Positions 1 through 8,921 of a DNA stretch of 64,000 nt are shown in pieces. The DNA is from an uncultured Alloprevotella sp. (GTDB taxonomy: Bacteria; Bacteroidota; Bacteroidia; Bacteroidales; Bacteroidaceae). The notes under the pieces are model-generated. The model saw only the letters and a program-made list of their open reading frames with translations, did not search any database and was not told the DNA's origin. A program made the position numbers and the translations under genes. Every line of letters begins with the position of its first letter. Within the stretch, counting starts at the first letter, position 1. The DNA is taken from positions 368,619-432,618 of the forward strand of contig CALUOQ010000001.1 in assembly GCA_944322325.1 (NCBI GenBank). Direction: 5' to 3'.

Positions 1-60
1 AACTCAGACAAAACGAAAGAAAAGGACGAAGCGCGCGACCGCCGTCTCGCCCCGACCGAC

Positions 61-91
61 AAAAACGGGCGGAGAAGAACTCCCCCGCCCG
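61..91 (-). terminator. Rho-independent terminator after holA
   Basis: Read on the minus strand, a GC-rich stem (CGGGCGG at 66-72 pairing with CCGCCCG at 85-91) is followed by five T residues. It lies just past the holA stop codon, so it probably ends the amn-holA transcript. A second small hairpin (98-103 with 112-117) sits between it and the stop. Confidence 0.7.
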
Positions 92-116
92 ACCGTCGTC
101 CGACCCAAAAATCGGA

Positions 117-1157
117 CTAATGAAGAATGTCGAAAAGCAGTTCCCGCATCAGGTCGCCGTTGCCCGTGGCGGGATTGTCGACGCCCTTCGACCGTGCATC
201 GGTGCGCCGGATGGCATGAATGACGTGCATCACCTTCACGCCCGTAAAGCGCTGCATGGCCGGCATTACATTCCGCCTCACCTGCCAGTCCGCCAAGCCC
301 AACCATTGGGCGACGCCGCGCTCCGTACGGTCGGGCGCGTAGTACGCAAGCATGAGGTTGGAGAAAAACTTAAAGAGCGCGGAGAGCGTAACCTGGATGG
401 GATTCTCCTTAGGATTGCTGTCAAAGTAATTGATGATACGGTTAGCTCTCAGCACGTCCTTGACGGCAATTGCTTCCAGCAGTTCGAAATTATTGAAATC
501 CTTGCTGATGCCGATGAGGCCCTCGACGAGCTCGGGCGTCACGGTTTTCTGGCCTTCGGGCACGGCGATGGCCAGTTTGTCGAGCTCGCCGGCCAGGCGG
601 TTCAGATCGGTCCCGACAAAATCCGCTACCATGGCTGTGGCTTTGGGGTCGGCGGCAAGTCCTTTCCGCCTGAGATAGCTGCCAATGAACGCGGGCAGCT
701 GGCTCTCGTACAGTTTCTTCGATTCGAAGAGCACCCCGACTTTCTCGACCAAGGCCGCCAGTTTTTTCCGGCGGTCGAGTACGCCGTTCTTGTGGCAGAC
801 GACGAGCACCGTGGTCGGCTGAGGCTTTTGCAGGTAGTAGGCCAGCTGGTCAATGGCGCGGATGTTCTGCGCCTCCTTGACGCAGACGACGAGGCGTTGC
901 GCCCCCATTGGGTATCCCTTGGCGGCGTTGACAACGTCGGCCGCCTCGACGTCGGCGCCGTAGAGCATGATGAGGTTGAAATCGCGCTCCTCCGGGCGAA
1001 GGGCGCGCTCCACTATGAAGTCGGCCAGGCGGTCGATGTAATAACTCTCGGCGCCCATGAGGTAATAGACCGGCTTGAACTCGCCGGCCTGTACCTCACG
1101 CACGATACTCTCGTAACTCACGCCTTTCGACGCGGCGTTGGTTTTCGGACTTGGCAT
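117..1157 (-). CDS. holA: DNA polymerase III subunit delta
   Basis: 346-residue HolA-family protein, the clamp-loader subunit that opens the sliding clamp during replisome loading. The protein has the HolA layout: an N-terminal domain opening with YYLMGAESYYID and a C-terminal helical domain around FNNFELLEAIAVKD. The start is placed at the ATG at 1155-1157 because the longer frame would overlap the upstream gene and adds a non-family leader. It lies 28 bp downstream of amn on the same strand and probably shares its promoter. A terminator follows at once. Family assignment is firm; exact start is slightly less so. Confidence 0.93.
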   Translation of the reverse strand: MPSPKTNAASKGVSYESIVREVQAGEFKPVYYLMGAESYYIDRLADFIVERALRPEERDFNLIMLYGADVEAADVVNAAKGYPMGAQRLVVCVKEAQNIRAIDQLAYYLQKPQPTTVLVVCHKNGVLDRRKKLAALVEKVGVLFESKKLYESQLPAFIGSYLRRKGLAADPKATAMVADFVGTDLNRLAGELDKLAIAVPEGQKTVTPELVEGLIGISKDFNNFELLEAIAVKDVLRANRIINYFDSNPKENPIQVTLSALFKFFSNLMLAYYAPDRTERGVAQWLGLADWQVRRNVMPAMQRFTGVKVMHVIHAIRRTDARSKGVDNPATGNGDLMRELLFDILH

Positions 1158-1185
1158 AACTATAATATAATGTGTGGCGGCGGGG

Positions 1186-1962
1186 CTACCAGTCAAACTT
1201 AAGGTGGCGCACGGTGCGTCGCTCGCCGATGATGAGGCGCAGCGCCTCGATGCCCATGCGCACGTGGGTAGCGGCGTAGGTCTGCGTCACGCGACGGTCG
1301 CTCTCGCCGGTCTTGATGCCTTCGGGCACCATGGGGTTGTCCGAGACAAGAAGCAGCGCGCCGGTCGGTATGTGGTTGTAGAATCCGCAAGTGAAAAGCG
1401 TGGCCGTCTCCATATCCACGGCCATGGCGCGCGTCGTCCGCAGGTAGTCCTTGAAGCGCTCGTCGTGCTCCCAAAGGCGGCGGTTCGTCGTGTAGACGGT
1501 CCCGGTCCAATAGTCGTGCTGATTGTCGCGCAGGGCGGTGGACACGGCGCGCTGCAACATAAAGGCCGGCAGGGCGGGGATTTCGGGCGGGAAATAATCC
1601 CCGCTCGTGCCTTCGCCGCGGATGCCGGCCAGCGGCAGGATGTAGTCGCCCAGCCGCGTTTTCTCGGAGATGCCACCGCATTTGCCAAGGAAAAGACAGG
1701 CCTTCGGCGCCACGGCGCTCAGCAGGTCCATGATGAGGGCAGCGTTGGGGCTGCCTATGCCGAAGTTCACTATCGTCAGGCCCCCGGCCGTCGCCGCCCG
1801 CATGTTGGCCTCGAAGCCCACGGGTTCGGCGCCGCACTGCTCGCAAAACAGGTCGACGTAGTTGTTGAAATTCGTCAGCAGGACGTACGGGCTGAAGGTG
1901 TCGAGCGGCAACTTGGTGTAGCGCACGAGCCAATTACCGGCTATCTCTTGCTTGGTTTTCAT
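1186..1962 (-). CDS. amn: AMP nucleosidase
   Basis: 258-residue protein of the short, Bacteroidota-type AMP nucleosidase group within the nucleoside phosphorylase superfamily. It hydrolyses AMP to adenine and ribose 5-phosphate. Typical features are the phosphorylase core GIGSPNAALIMDLL, LGKCGG and the late AVDMETATLF motif with the ribose-contacting Met-Glu. The E. coli enzyme is much longer because of an extra N-terminal domain, absent here. The start is the ATG at 1960-1962; the longer frame reads into the divergent promoter region. It is transcribed away from the HsdR-N protein gene, with overlapping -7 elements between them. Confidence 0.9.
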   Translation of the reverse strand: MKTKQEIAGNWLVRYTKLPLDTFSPYVLLTNFNNYVDLFCEQCGAEPVGFEANMRAATAGGLTIVNFGIGSPNAALIMDLLSAVAPKACLFLGKCGGISEKTRLGDYILPLAGIRGEGTSGDYFPPEIPALPAFMLQRAVSTALRDNQHDYWTGTVYTTNRRLWEHDERFKDYLRTTRAMAVDMETATLFTCGFYNHIPTGALLLVSDNPMVPEGIKTGESDRRVTQTYAATHVRMGIEALRLIIGERRTVRHLKFDW

Positions 1963-1970
1963 AATCTTCC

Positions 1971-1978
1971 TATTTTTG
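1971..1978 (+). promoter_or_regulatory. Bacteroidota -7 promoter element (HsdR-N gene)
   Basis: TATTTTTG matches TAnnTTTG; a TTG at 1948-1950 lies 20 bp upstream, the usual -33 spacing. It precedes the ATG at 2000. Confidence 0.65.
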
Positions 1979-1986
1979 TCCTCCTG

Positions 1987-1994
1987 CAAAAGTA
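1987..1994 (-). promoter_or_regulatory. Bacteroidota -7 promoter element (amn-holA)
   Basis: TACTTTTG on the minus strand matches TAnnTTTG and lies 24 bp before the amn ATG. It is 8 bp from the opposing element of the divergent gene, so the two promoters probably compete. Confidence 0.6.
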
Positions 1995-1999
1995 AGAAA

Positions 2000-2452
2000 A
2001 TGATTCCACTCAATTTGCCCGCCTTTGCCATAAAAACGACGAGCCGCCAGGGGCGCACGCTCATCTACGACGTGCTGCGCCGCCGCTACGTCGCCCTGAC
2101 GCCCGAGGAGTGGGTCCGTCAGCACTTCATCCACTTCCTGATCGAACACAAGCACTATCCGGCCGCCCTGCTGGCCAACGAGGTGACGCTCCAGCTCAAC
2201 GGGACGCGGCGGCGCTGCGACAGCGTGCTCTACGCGCGCGACGGCGGCCAGCCGCGCCTCATCGTGGAGTACAAGGCGCCCGACGTGCGCATCACGCAGG
2301 CCGTGTTCAACCAGATTTCGGCCTACAATTACGCCCTGCGCGTCGACTACCTCATCGTGAGCAACGGACTGGAGCACTACTGCTGCCGCATGGACTACGC
2401 CGGGCGGCGGCCCGTTTTCCTGCGCGACGTGCCGGACTATGCCGAACTGTGA
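2000..2452 (+). CDS. HsdR N-terminal-type (restriction endonuclease-like) orphan protein
   Basis: 150-residue protein resembling the stand-alone type I restriction enzyme R N-terminal domain (HSDR_N, PF13588). A nuclease-like core is visible: the CDSVLYARDGG...LIVEYKAP stretch carries the Asp and the E-x-K of a PD-(D/E)xK site, followed by QISAYNYALRVDYLIVSNG. No HsdM, HsdS or helicase gene is nearby, so this is not a restriction system. Such orphans are common next to housekeeping genes in Bacteroidota and their role is unknown. Start at the ATG at 2000; an upstream frame extension lacks a plausible start. Confidence 0.85.
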   Translation: MIPLNLPAFAIKTTSRQGRTLIYDVLRRRYVALTPEEWVRQHFIHFLIEHKHYPAALLANEVTLQLNGTRRRCDSVLYARDGGQPRLIVEYKAPDVRITQAVFNQISAYNYALRVDYLIVSNGLEHYCCRMDYAGRRPVFLRDVPDYAEL

Positions 2453-2470
2453 CCCCGCCGGCCGCGAGGG

Positions 2471-2854
2471 TCAGCGAAACGTCAGGCAGCGGTTGAACAG
2501 GAAGTTCAGCCCCGTGTACACGCACATGGCCAGCAGCTGGGCCACGTACTCGCCCACCCCGGCCACCAGCAGCGCCCGCAGCGCCAGCCACTGCACCCCA
2601 TAGCACAGGCCGAAGCCCGCCACGAAAAGCGCGGCCTGCCGCCCGATGTGCCCCGTGCGGCGACGGAACACCCACCGCCGGCTCCAGACGAAACTGTTCG
2701 CCACGCCGGCCACGTAACCCGCCAGGTTGGCCGCAAATATGCCTACGCCCAGCGCCCGCAGCGCCACGTAGACCACGTACGTCACAGCGGTATTCATCAC
2801 ACCCACGACGACGAACTTCGCCATCCGGGCGGCCTCTTCCCTTTTCTTCACCAT
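2471..2854 (-). CDS. GtrA family membrane protein
   Basis: 127-residue polytopic protein of the GtrA/DPMS family (PF04138), thought to flip or carry polyprenyl-linked sugars for surface glycan modification. Four hydrophobic segments are visible, with family patterns FVVVGVMNTAVTYVVY and NLAGYVAGVANSFVWSRRWVF near the start and LNFLFNRCLTF at the end. The ATG at 2852-2854 lies 40 bp after a TACCTTTG promoter element. The frame is open further upstream through an intergenic repeat, but that part has no family match and is excluded. No glycosyltransferase partner is adjacent. Confidence 0.88.
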   Translation of the reverse strand: MVKKREEAARMAKFVVVGVMNTAVTYVVYVALRALGVGIFAANLAGYVAGVANSFVWSRRWVFRRRTGHIGRQAALFVAGFGLCYGVQWLALRALLVAGVGEYVAQLLAMCVYTGLNFLFNRCLTFR

Positions 2855-2894
2855 CGTTCGTAAAACAAGCCATCCCCGAGGGGGCGGCGCGGCG

Positions 2895-2902
2895 CAAAGG
2901 TA
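2895..2902 (-). promoter_or_regulatory. Bacteroidota -7 promoter element (gtrA)
   Basis: TACCTTTG on the minus strand, 40 bp before the gtrA ATG. Confidence 0.6.
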
Positions 2903-3092
2903 CGGAAAATCCGCCGCACCGCAGCGCCCCAGCGGGGGCAACAAGACTACGGGAGTCTTGAAGTAAAACGGGACGGGGCAGACGGACCCCACGTAAGCCA
3001 TGAGGCAGACAAGCGGCGGGCGACGACTCAGCAGCCCCCTCAGCCTCAACCCTCCCACTCCCCTCATTGTTCCCGCCGCCGGGCGGCTCTCC

Positions 3093-3172
3093 ACAAGTAC
3101 TACGATAGGATTTCCTGTCGCAGCGATAGTTTTTCCTGTCGCAGCGATAGGAAATCCCGTCGTAGTACTTGT
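3093..3172. repeat. 80-bp nested-palindrome repeat, copy R1
   Basis: Begins ACAAGTACTACGA and ends with its inverse TCGTAGTACTTGT. The interior carries two copies of CCTGTCGCAGCGATAG in direct order, so alternative hairpins are possible. It sits between divergent gtrA and agmatine deiminase genes, upstream of both -7 elements or between them. Member of a seven-copy family in this window. Confidence 0.85.
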
Positions 3173-3208
3173 TTGCACCAAGTGCCGCGCCCTTTTCGCG
3201 GAAAGTCG

Positions 3209-3216
3209 TATCTTTG
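3209..3216 (+). promoter_or_regulatory. Bacteroidota -7 promoter element (agmatine deiminase)
   Basis: TATCTTTG, 25 bp before the ATG at 3242. Confidence 0.6.
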
Positions 3217-3241
3217 CCGGAAAAATCAGCGCAGCACATCC

Positions 3242-4363
3242 ATGGGACTTTTTGCAAAAAAACCGGTAGCCATCGAAGGAAACCTGACGTTAGAGCTGAA
3301 ATTCGACACGCTGGCGCCGCAGGCCGAAGAACGGCGCAGCCGGACGCTGGCCGCTGAGTGGTATCCACAAAGCGGCGTGCAGCTCACGTGGCCGCACGCC
3401 GGGACGGACTGGGCGCCGATGCTGGCCGAAGTGACGGAGTGCTACGTACGCCTGGCCTACGAGATTGCCTCGCGCGAGCGGCTGCTCGTCGTGACGCCCG
3501 AGCCCGACGCCGTCGGCCGCCTGCTGCGCGAGCGGCTGCCCCGCCGCGTGGTGGACAACGTCACCCTCTTCGACTGCCCCACGGACGACACCTGGGCGCG
3601 CGACCACGGCCTGCTGACCATCACGGGCGGCCGGCAGCCCGAGCTGCTCGACTTCCGTTTCGACGGTTGGGGCGGCAAGTTTCCCGCCGAGCGCGACAAC
3701 GCCATCAACCGCCAGCTCCACGAGCGCGGCGCGGTGAAGGGCGACTACGTCCCGCACCTCGACTTCACCCTCGAAGGTGGCAGCATCGAAAGCGACGGGC
3801 GGGGCACACTGCTCACCACCGCGGCCTGCCTGCTCAACCCTAACCGCAACGCCGGCCTCAGCCGGGAGGAAATCGAAGAGCGCCTGCGGCACTGGCTGGG
3901 CGTCGAGCGTGTGCTGTGGCTCGAGCACGGCCACCTGGCGGGCGACGACACCGACAGCCACGTCGACACGCTGGCCCGCCTCTGTCCCGACGACACCATC
4001 GTCTACGTGCGCTGTGACCGCCCCGACGACCCCCACTACGCCGACCTTCAGGCCATGGAGCAGCAGCTGCGCACCTTCCGCACCGCCGCGGGCGAGCCTT
4101 ACCGCCTCCTGCCCCTCCCCTGGCCCGACGCCATCTACGACGGCACGGAGCGCCTGCCCGCCACGTACGCCAACTACCTCGTCATGAACGCCACCGTGCT
4201 CTACCCCACCTACGGGCAGCCCGAGCACGACGACACGGCCCGCCGCGTGCTGGCCCAGGCTTTCGACAAGTACGACCTCGTCGGCGTCGACTGCCGCGCC
4301 CTCATCCGCCAGCACGGCTCGCTCCACTGCGCGACGATGCAGTTCCCCGTCGGGGTGCTCTGA
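3242..4363 (+). CDS. aguA: Agmatine deiminase
   Basis: 373-residue Porphyromonas-type peptidyl-arginine/agmatine deiminase (PF04371). It converts agmatine to N-carbamoylputrescine and ammonia in the arginine-decarboxylase route to putrescine. Visible guanidino-modifying-enzyme features are WARDHG (118-123), the EGGSIESDG stretch, SHVD with the catalytic His, and a C-terminal Cys in GSLHCATMQF (about residue 363). The start at 3242 follows a TATCTTTG element; upstream frame sequence belongs to an intergenic repeat. N-carbamoylputrescine amidase follows 38 bp downstream, which fixes the substrate as agmatine rather than peptidyl-arginine. Confidence 0.93.
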   Translation: MGLFAKKPVAIEGNLTLELKFDTLAPQAEERRSRTLAAEWYPQSGVQLTWPHAGTDWAPMLAEVTECYVRLAYEIASRERLLVVTPEPDAVGRLLRERLPRRVVDNVTLFDCPTDDTWARDHGLLTITGGRQPELLDFRFDGWGGKFPAERDNAINRQLHERGAVKGDYVPHLDFTLEGGSIESDGRGTLLTTAACLLNPNRNAGLSREEIEERLRHWLGVERVLWLEHGHLAGDDTDSHVDTLARLCPDDTIVYVRCDRPDDPHYADLQAMEQQLRTFRTAAGEPYRLLPLPWPDAIYDGTERLPATYANYLVMNATVLYPTYGQPEHDDTARRVLAQAFDKYDLVGVDCRALIRQHGSLHCATMQFPVGVL

Positions 4364-4401
4364 GACCGCGTCACACATATATTAATATAGCACCGAAAAA
4401 G

Positions 4402-5295
4402 ATGAACCGTACCCTACGCATCGGCATCGTACAACAGGCCAACACGCCCGACGTCGCCCACAACCGCGCCCGCCTGGGCGAGGCCATCGGGCGCCTCGCC
4501 GGCGAGGGCGCCCGCCTCGTCGTGCTTCAGGAGCTCCACGACTCGCTCTACTTCTGCCAGACGGAGAACCCTGACCACTTCGACCTGGCCGAGCCCATCC
4601 CCGGCCCTGCCACCGAACACTACGCCGCCCTGGCACGGCGCCACGGCGTGGTGCTCGTCACGTCGCTCTTCGAGCGCCGCGCGCCGGGCCTGTACCACAA
4701 CACCGCCGTCGTGTTCGAGGCGGACGGCACGCTGGCCGGCCGCTACCGCAAGATGCACATCCCCGACGACCCCGCCTATTACGAGAAGTTCTACTTCACG
4801 CCCGGCGACCTCGGCTTCCGCCCCATCGACACGTCGGTCGGGCGCCTCGGCGTGCAGGTCTGCTGGGACCAGTGGTACCCCGAGGGCGCACGGCTCATGG
4901 CCCTGGCCGGCGCCGAACTGCTCATCTACCCCACGGCCATAGGCTTCGAAAGCACGGACACGCCCGAAGAGCAAAGCCGCCAGCGCGAAGCCTGGACCAC
5001 CGTACAGCGCGGCCACGCCGTGGCCAACGGCCTGCCCGTCGTCGCCGTCAACCGCACGGGCCACGAGCCCGACCCGTCGGGCCAGACGGCGGGCATACAG
5101 TTCTGGGGCAGCAGTTTCGTGGCCGGCCCCCAAGGCGAACTGCTCGCCCGGGCACCGCAGGACGAGGAGTGCTGCCTGACGGTCGACGTCGACCTCGGCC
5201 GCAGCGAACAGGTGCGCCGCTGGTGGCCCTTCCTGCGCGACCGGCGCATCGAACACTTCGACGGTCTCACCCGCCGCTACCTCGACGCCCAGTAA
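4402..5295 (+). CDS. aguB: N-carbamoylputrescine amidase
   Basis: 297-residue nitrilase-superfamily enzyme that hydrolyses N-carbamoylputrescine to putrescine, CO2 and ammonia in the cytosol. The Glu-Lys-Cys triad is visible: Glu44 in VVLQELHDS, Lys117 in GRYRKMHIP and Cys154 in VQVCWDQWYPEGAR. Length and motifs match AguB rather than beta-alanine synthase. It lies 38 bp after agmatine deiminase and 51 bp before the glutamine synthetase gene; co-transcription with both is likely. Confidence 0.93.
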   Translation: MNRTLRIGIVQQANTPDVAHNRARLGEAIGRLAGEGARLVVLQELHDSLYFCQTENPDHFDLAEPIPGPATEHYAALARRHGVVLVTSLFERRAPGLYHNTAVVFEADGTLAGRYRKMHIPDDPAYYEKFYFTPGDLGFRPIDTSVGRLGVQVCWDQWYPEGARLMALAGAELLIYPTAIGFESTDTPEEQSRQREAWTTVQRGHAVANGLPVVAVNRTGHEPDPSGQTAGIQFWGSSFVAGPQGELLARAPQDEECCLTVDVDLGRSEQVRRWWPFLRDRRIEHFDGLTRRYLDAQ

Positions 5296-5346
5296 GCGCC
5301 GACACCGCCCCAACTCAAACCAAACAAAAATTTCATTCCATACCCC

Positions 5347-7536
5347 ATGTCAAATCTAAGATTCAAAGTCGTTGAAGCGGCATTCTGCAAGAAACCGCTC
5401 GAAGTGATTCAGCCCAAAGAGCGTCCGACCGAGTATTTCGCGAAGTACGTCTTCACGCAAGAAAAGATGTTCAAGTACCTACCGCTCAGCACGTACCGAA
5501 AACTGCGCGAAGTCATCGAAAAAGGCACCGCCCTCGACATACACATCGCCAATGAGGTAGCCAACGGCATGAAGCAGTGGGCCATCGACATGGGAGTGAC
5601 CCACTGCACGCACTGGTTCCAGCCGCTCACCGAAGGCACCGCCGAGAAACACGACTCCTTCATCGAGCCCGACGGCAAGGGCAGCGTCATCGAGGAGTTC
5701 AGCGGCAAACAGCTCATCCAGCAGGAGCCGGACGCCTCGTCCTTCCCCAACGGCGGCATCCGCTCCACCTTCGAGGCCCGCGGCTACTCGGCGTGGGACC
5801 CCGCGTCGCCCGTGTTCATCGTGGGCGACACGCTGATGATTCCCACCGTGTTCATCGCCTACACGGGCGAAGCCCTCGACTACAAGGCACCGCTGAAAAA
5901 GTCGCTCCTCGCCGTCGACAAGGCCGCCACCGCCGTGGCCCAGCTCTTCAACCCCGACGTGCGCCGCGTCTCGGTCAACCTCGGGTGGGAACAGGAGTAC
6001 TTCCTCGTCGACGAGGGGCTCTACGCCGCGCGCCCCGACCTGCTCCTGACGGGCCGCACGCTGATGGGCCACGACTCGGCAAAGAACCAGCAAATGGAGG
6101 ACCACTACTTCGGCGCCATCCCGGCGCGCGTGGCCGCCTTCATGAAGGAGCTCGAAATCCAGGCCTTAGAGCTGGGCATTCCTTGCAAAACGCGGCACAA
6201 CGAGGTGGCACCGAACCAATTCGAGCTCGCCCCGATCTACGAAGAATGCAACCTCGCCGTAGACCACAACATGCTCATCATGTCGCTCATGCGCAACGTC
6301 GCGCGCAAGCACGGCTTCCGCTGCCTGCTCCACGAGAAACCCTTTGCCGGCATCAACGGCTCCGGCAAACACTGCAACTGGTCGCTGTCCACCGACACGG
6401 GCATCCTGCTCCACGCACCGGGCAAGACGTCCGAAGAAAACCTGCGCTTCATCACCTTTATCGTAGAGACGCTCATGGCCGTCTACCGGCACAACGGCGT
6501 GCTCAAAGCCTCCATCATGAGCGCCACTAACGCACACCGCCTCGGCGGCCACGAGGCGCCTCCCGCCATTATCTCCTCGTTCCTCGGCACGGAGCTGTCG
6601 CGCCTGCTCGACGAGATTGAAAACACCAAGGAAGACAAGCTCTTCAGCGTCAGCGGCAAACACAGTATGGAGCTCGACATCCCGCAAATTCCTGAACTGA
6701 CCGTCGACAACACCGACCGCAACCGCACGTCGCCCTTTGCCTTCACCGGAAATCGCTTTGAGTTCCGCGCGGCAGGCTCCTCGGCCAACTGCGCCAGCGC
6801 CATGCTGCTGCTCAACACCGCCGCCGCCGAAGCCCTCACCAGCTTCCGCCAACGCGTCGACGCCCTCATCGCCGACGGCGAGGATAAGACGGAAGCCATC
6901 CTCAGCGTACTGCGCGACGACATACGCACCTGCCGCCCCATCCACTTCGACGGCAACGGTTACAGCGAGGAATGGAAGAAAGAGGCCCAGCGCCGCGGAC
7001 TCGACTGCGAGACCAGTTGCCCCCTCACATTTGACCGATACCTCGACCCGGAGACCATCCAGATGTTCGAGTCGATGCACGTGATGAACCGTAACGAGCT
7101 GGCCGCACGAAACGAGATAAAGTTCGAAACCTATCAGAAGAAGGTACAAATCGAGGCGAGAGTCCTGGGCGATCTTGCGATGAACCACATCATTCCCGTC
7201 GCTACGAAATACCAGAGCAAGCTCATCGACAATGTGCACAAGGTCTACGAAATCTATCCCAAAGAGAAGGCCCAGGAACTCACGGCGTACAACTTGCAGA
7301 TCATAGAGAATATCAACAAACACACCAGCTTTATCGCCACGGCCGTCGACGAAATGGTCGAAAAGCGCAAGGCGGCAAACACCATTGCCAACATCCGCGA
7401 CAAGGCCATCGCCTACCACGACACGATTGAGCCCTACTTCGAGAGCATCCGCTACCACATCGACAAGCTCGAACTTATCGTCGAGGACGAGATGTGGACA
7501 CTGCCCAAGTACCGCGAACTGCTCTTCATCCGCTGA
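5347..7536 (+). CDS. glnN: Glutamine synthetase type III
   Basis: 729-residue GSIII, the large dodecameric ATP-dependent glutamine synthetase common in Bacteroidota. Recognisable parts are the GSIII N-terminal block ending GGIRSTFEARGYSAWDP, the metal-binding NLGWEQEYFLVD, the KTRHNEVAPNQFELAP loop, NGSGKHCNWS and NRTSPFAFTGNRFEFRAAGSS. Length is normal and the frame is intact. It follows the two ammonia-releasing putrescine genes, which suggests local re-assimilation of ammonia (inference). A strong hairpin follows the stop codon. Confidence 0.96.
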   Translation: MSNLRFKVVEAAFCKKPLEVIQPKERPTEYFAKYVFTQEKMFKYLPLSTYRKLREVIEKGTALDIHIANEVANGMKQWAIDMGVTHCTHWFQPLTEGTAEKHDSFIEPDGKGSVIEEFSGKQLIQQEPDASSFPNGGIRSTFEARGYSAWDPASPVFIVGDTLMIPTVFIAYTGEALDYKAPLKKSLLAVDKAATAVAQLFNPDVRRVSVNLGWEQEYFLVDEGLYAARPDLLLTGRTLMGHDSAKNQQMEDHYFGAIPARVAAFMKELEIQALELGIPCKTRHNEVAPNQFELAPIYEECNLAVDHNMLIMSLMRNVARKHGFRCLLHEKPFAGINGSGKHCNWSLSTDTGILLHAPGKTSEENLRFITFIVETLMAVYRHNGVLKASIMSATNAHRLGGHEAPPAIISSFLGTELSRLLDEIENTKEDKLFSVSGKHSMELDIPQIPELTVDNTDRNRTSPFAFTGNRFEFRAAGSSANCASAMLLLNTAAAEALTSFRQRVDALIADGEDKTEAILSVLRDDIRTCRPIHFDGNGYSEEWKKEAQRRGLDCETSCPLTFDRYLDPETIQMFESMHVMNRNELAARNEIKFETYQKKVQIEARVLGDLAMNHIIPVATKYQSKLIDNVHKVYEIYPKEKAQELTAYNLQIIENINKHTSFIATAVDEMVEKRKAANTIANIRDKAIAYHDTIEPYFESIRYHIDKLELIVEDEMWTLPKYRELLFIR

Positions 7537-7559
7537 CGCACACCGCGCCTCCCCTGCAC

Positions 7560-7607
7560 AGCGCCCCGCCGGCCCTCCCCCTCGGAGTCCCGGCGGGGCG
7601 CTCCGTT
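7560..7607 (+). terminator. Hairpin terminator after glnN
   Basis: AGCGCCCCGCCGG (7560-7572) pairs perfectly with CCGGCGGGGCGCT (7590-7602); the tail is only weakly T-rich (CCGTTTAT). It sits 24 bp after the glnN stop and likely ends the aguA-aguB-glnN transcript. Confidence 0.65.
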
Positions 7608-7767
7608 TATGCCGGGGCTACGAAGGCGGCGACAAAAAAATTAGCGAGGCCCCGAAAAAAGTCAAGAGCCCCGCTAACCAACACAAAAACTAAACTAGAC
7701 TTAACTATAATAGTCTCTATTGCGTCTCACGACGGTGATGCAAAAATAAGAAGAAGTATTGATTTTA

Positions 7768-7777
7768 CCCCCCCCCC
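7768..7777. repeat. C10 homopolymer tract
   Basis: Ten consecutive C residues in a locally AT-rich 270-bp spacer between the convergent glnN and aroC genes. No ORF or promoter is attached to it. Confidence 0.9.
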
Positions 7778-7810
7778 GATGGCTAAAAAAACGTTAACAC
7801 CGGGAATTTT

Positions 7811-8887
7811 TCACCACCTTGCGCTGCGATTCAGCAGAACGAAGTCCAGGACGACCATCGCTGCCATCGCTTCGACCACCGGTACGGCCCGAGGAAGCAC
7901 ACAGGGGTCATGGCGCCCGCGGGCGCGGACTACGGCGGGCTGTCCGTCGGTCCCCACGGTCTGTTGCTCCGTCAGGAGGGTGGCCACGGGCTTGAAGGCC
8001 ACGCGGAAGTAGATGTCCTGCCCGTTACTGATGCCCCCCTGAATGCCGCCGCTGTGGTTGGTGAGCGTCGTGACGCCCCCGCCGGGCGCGGGCACGAAGC
8101 GGTCGTTCTGCTGGCTGCCGCAGGCGGCCGCTCCGGCGAAGCCCTCGCCGTACTCGAAGCCCTTGACGGCATTGATGGACAACATGGCGGCGCCCAGGGC
8201 GGCGTGCAGTTTGCCGAACACCGGTTCGCCCAGCCCCGGCGGGCACCCCTTGACGACGCCCGTGATGACGCCGCCCACGGTGTCGCCGCGGCCTTTCACT
8301 TCCGTTATGAGCCGGGCCATCTCGACGGCTTTCGCGGCGTCGGGGCATCGCACGTCGTTCGTCTCGACGGCGTCGGGCGAGTAATGGGTGTAGTCGTGCT
8401 CCAGCGCGACGGGGCCCACCTGCGAGGTGTAGGCATAGACCGTGACGCCCATCTGCCTGAGCGCCAGCTTGGCGAAAGCGCCCGCCACGACGCGGGCCAC
8501 CGTTTCACGCGCCGACGAGCGTCCGCCGCCGCGGTGGTCGCGCAGGCCGTACTTCACGTCGTAGGTATAGTCGGCGTGCGAGGGGCGATAGACGTCGCGC
8601 AGGTTGTCGTAGTCGGCCGAATGCTGGTTCTCGTTGCGCACGAGGAAGCCGATGGGCGTGCCCGTCGTGCGGCCTTCGAACACGCCGGACAGGATTTCGA
8701 CGCGGTCGCCCTCCTTGCGTGCCGTGGTGAGCTGGCTTTGGCCCGGCCGTCGCCGGTCGAGCTCGTGCTGCACGAAGTCCAAGTCGACCGCCACGCCGGC
8801 CGGGAAGCCGTCGAGCACGCCGCCGATGCCCGCCCCGTGACTTTCGCCAAACGAGGTCAGGCGGAAAATGTTGCCAAACGTATTCAT
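7811..8887 (-). CDS. aroC: Chorismate synthase
   Basis: 358-residue AroC, which makes chorismate from 5-enolpyruvylshikimate 3-phosphate using reduced FMN, the last step of the shikimate pathway. The start [18 protein letters not shown] carries family signature 1, [23 protein letters not shown] signature 2 is present, and [13 protein letters not shown] lies near the end. The ATG is at 8885-8887; the longer frame only reads the slyD tail backwards in another phase. It lies 34 bp downstream of slyD and is probably co-transcribed. Confidence 0.95.
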   Translation of the reverse strand: MNTFGNIFRLTSFGESHGAGIGGVLDGFPAGVAVDLDFVQHELDRRRPGQSQLTTARKEGDRVEILSGVFEGRTTGTPIGFLVRNENQHSADYDNLRDVYRPSHADYTYDVKYGLRDHRGGGRSSARETVARVVAGAFAKLALRQMGVTVYAYTSQVGPVALEHDYTHYSPDAVETNDVRCPDAAKAVEMARLITEVKGRGDTVGGVITGVVKGCPPGLGEPVFGKLHAALGAAMLSINAVKGFEYGEGFAGAAACGSQQNDRFVPAPGGGVTTLTNHSGGIQGGISNGQDIYFRVAFKPVATLLTEQQTVGTDGQPAVVRARGRHDPCVLPRAVPVVEAMAAMVVLDFVLLNRSARW

Positions 8888-8921
8888 CGCGAGTCTGTTA
8901 AGAGGTCCACGCGCGGTCGGG

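Larger units (their letters stand above)
2855..3241. other. Intergenic region between gtrA and agmatine deiminase
   Basis: About 390 bp between divergent genes. It holds a minus-strand -7 element, a small hairpin at 2942-2960, one 80-bp nested-palindrome repeat (3093-3172) and a plus-strand -7 element. No gene is supported. Confidence 0.7.

Noticed and set aside
1-60. Possible gene at the left edge
   Set aside because: The open frame here is antisense and overlaps the terminator region; no start, motif or promoter supports it.
2000-2452. Restriction-modification system
   Set aside because: Only an isolated HsdR N-terminal-type domain is present; there is no helicase, methylase or specificity gene.
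3093-3172. Nested-palindrome repeats as ordinary transcription terminators
   Set aside because: Copies R1, R2, R3 and R7 sit between divergent promoters where no transcript ends, and several lack a T run after the stem.
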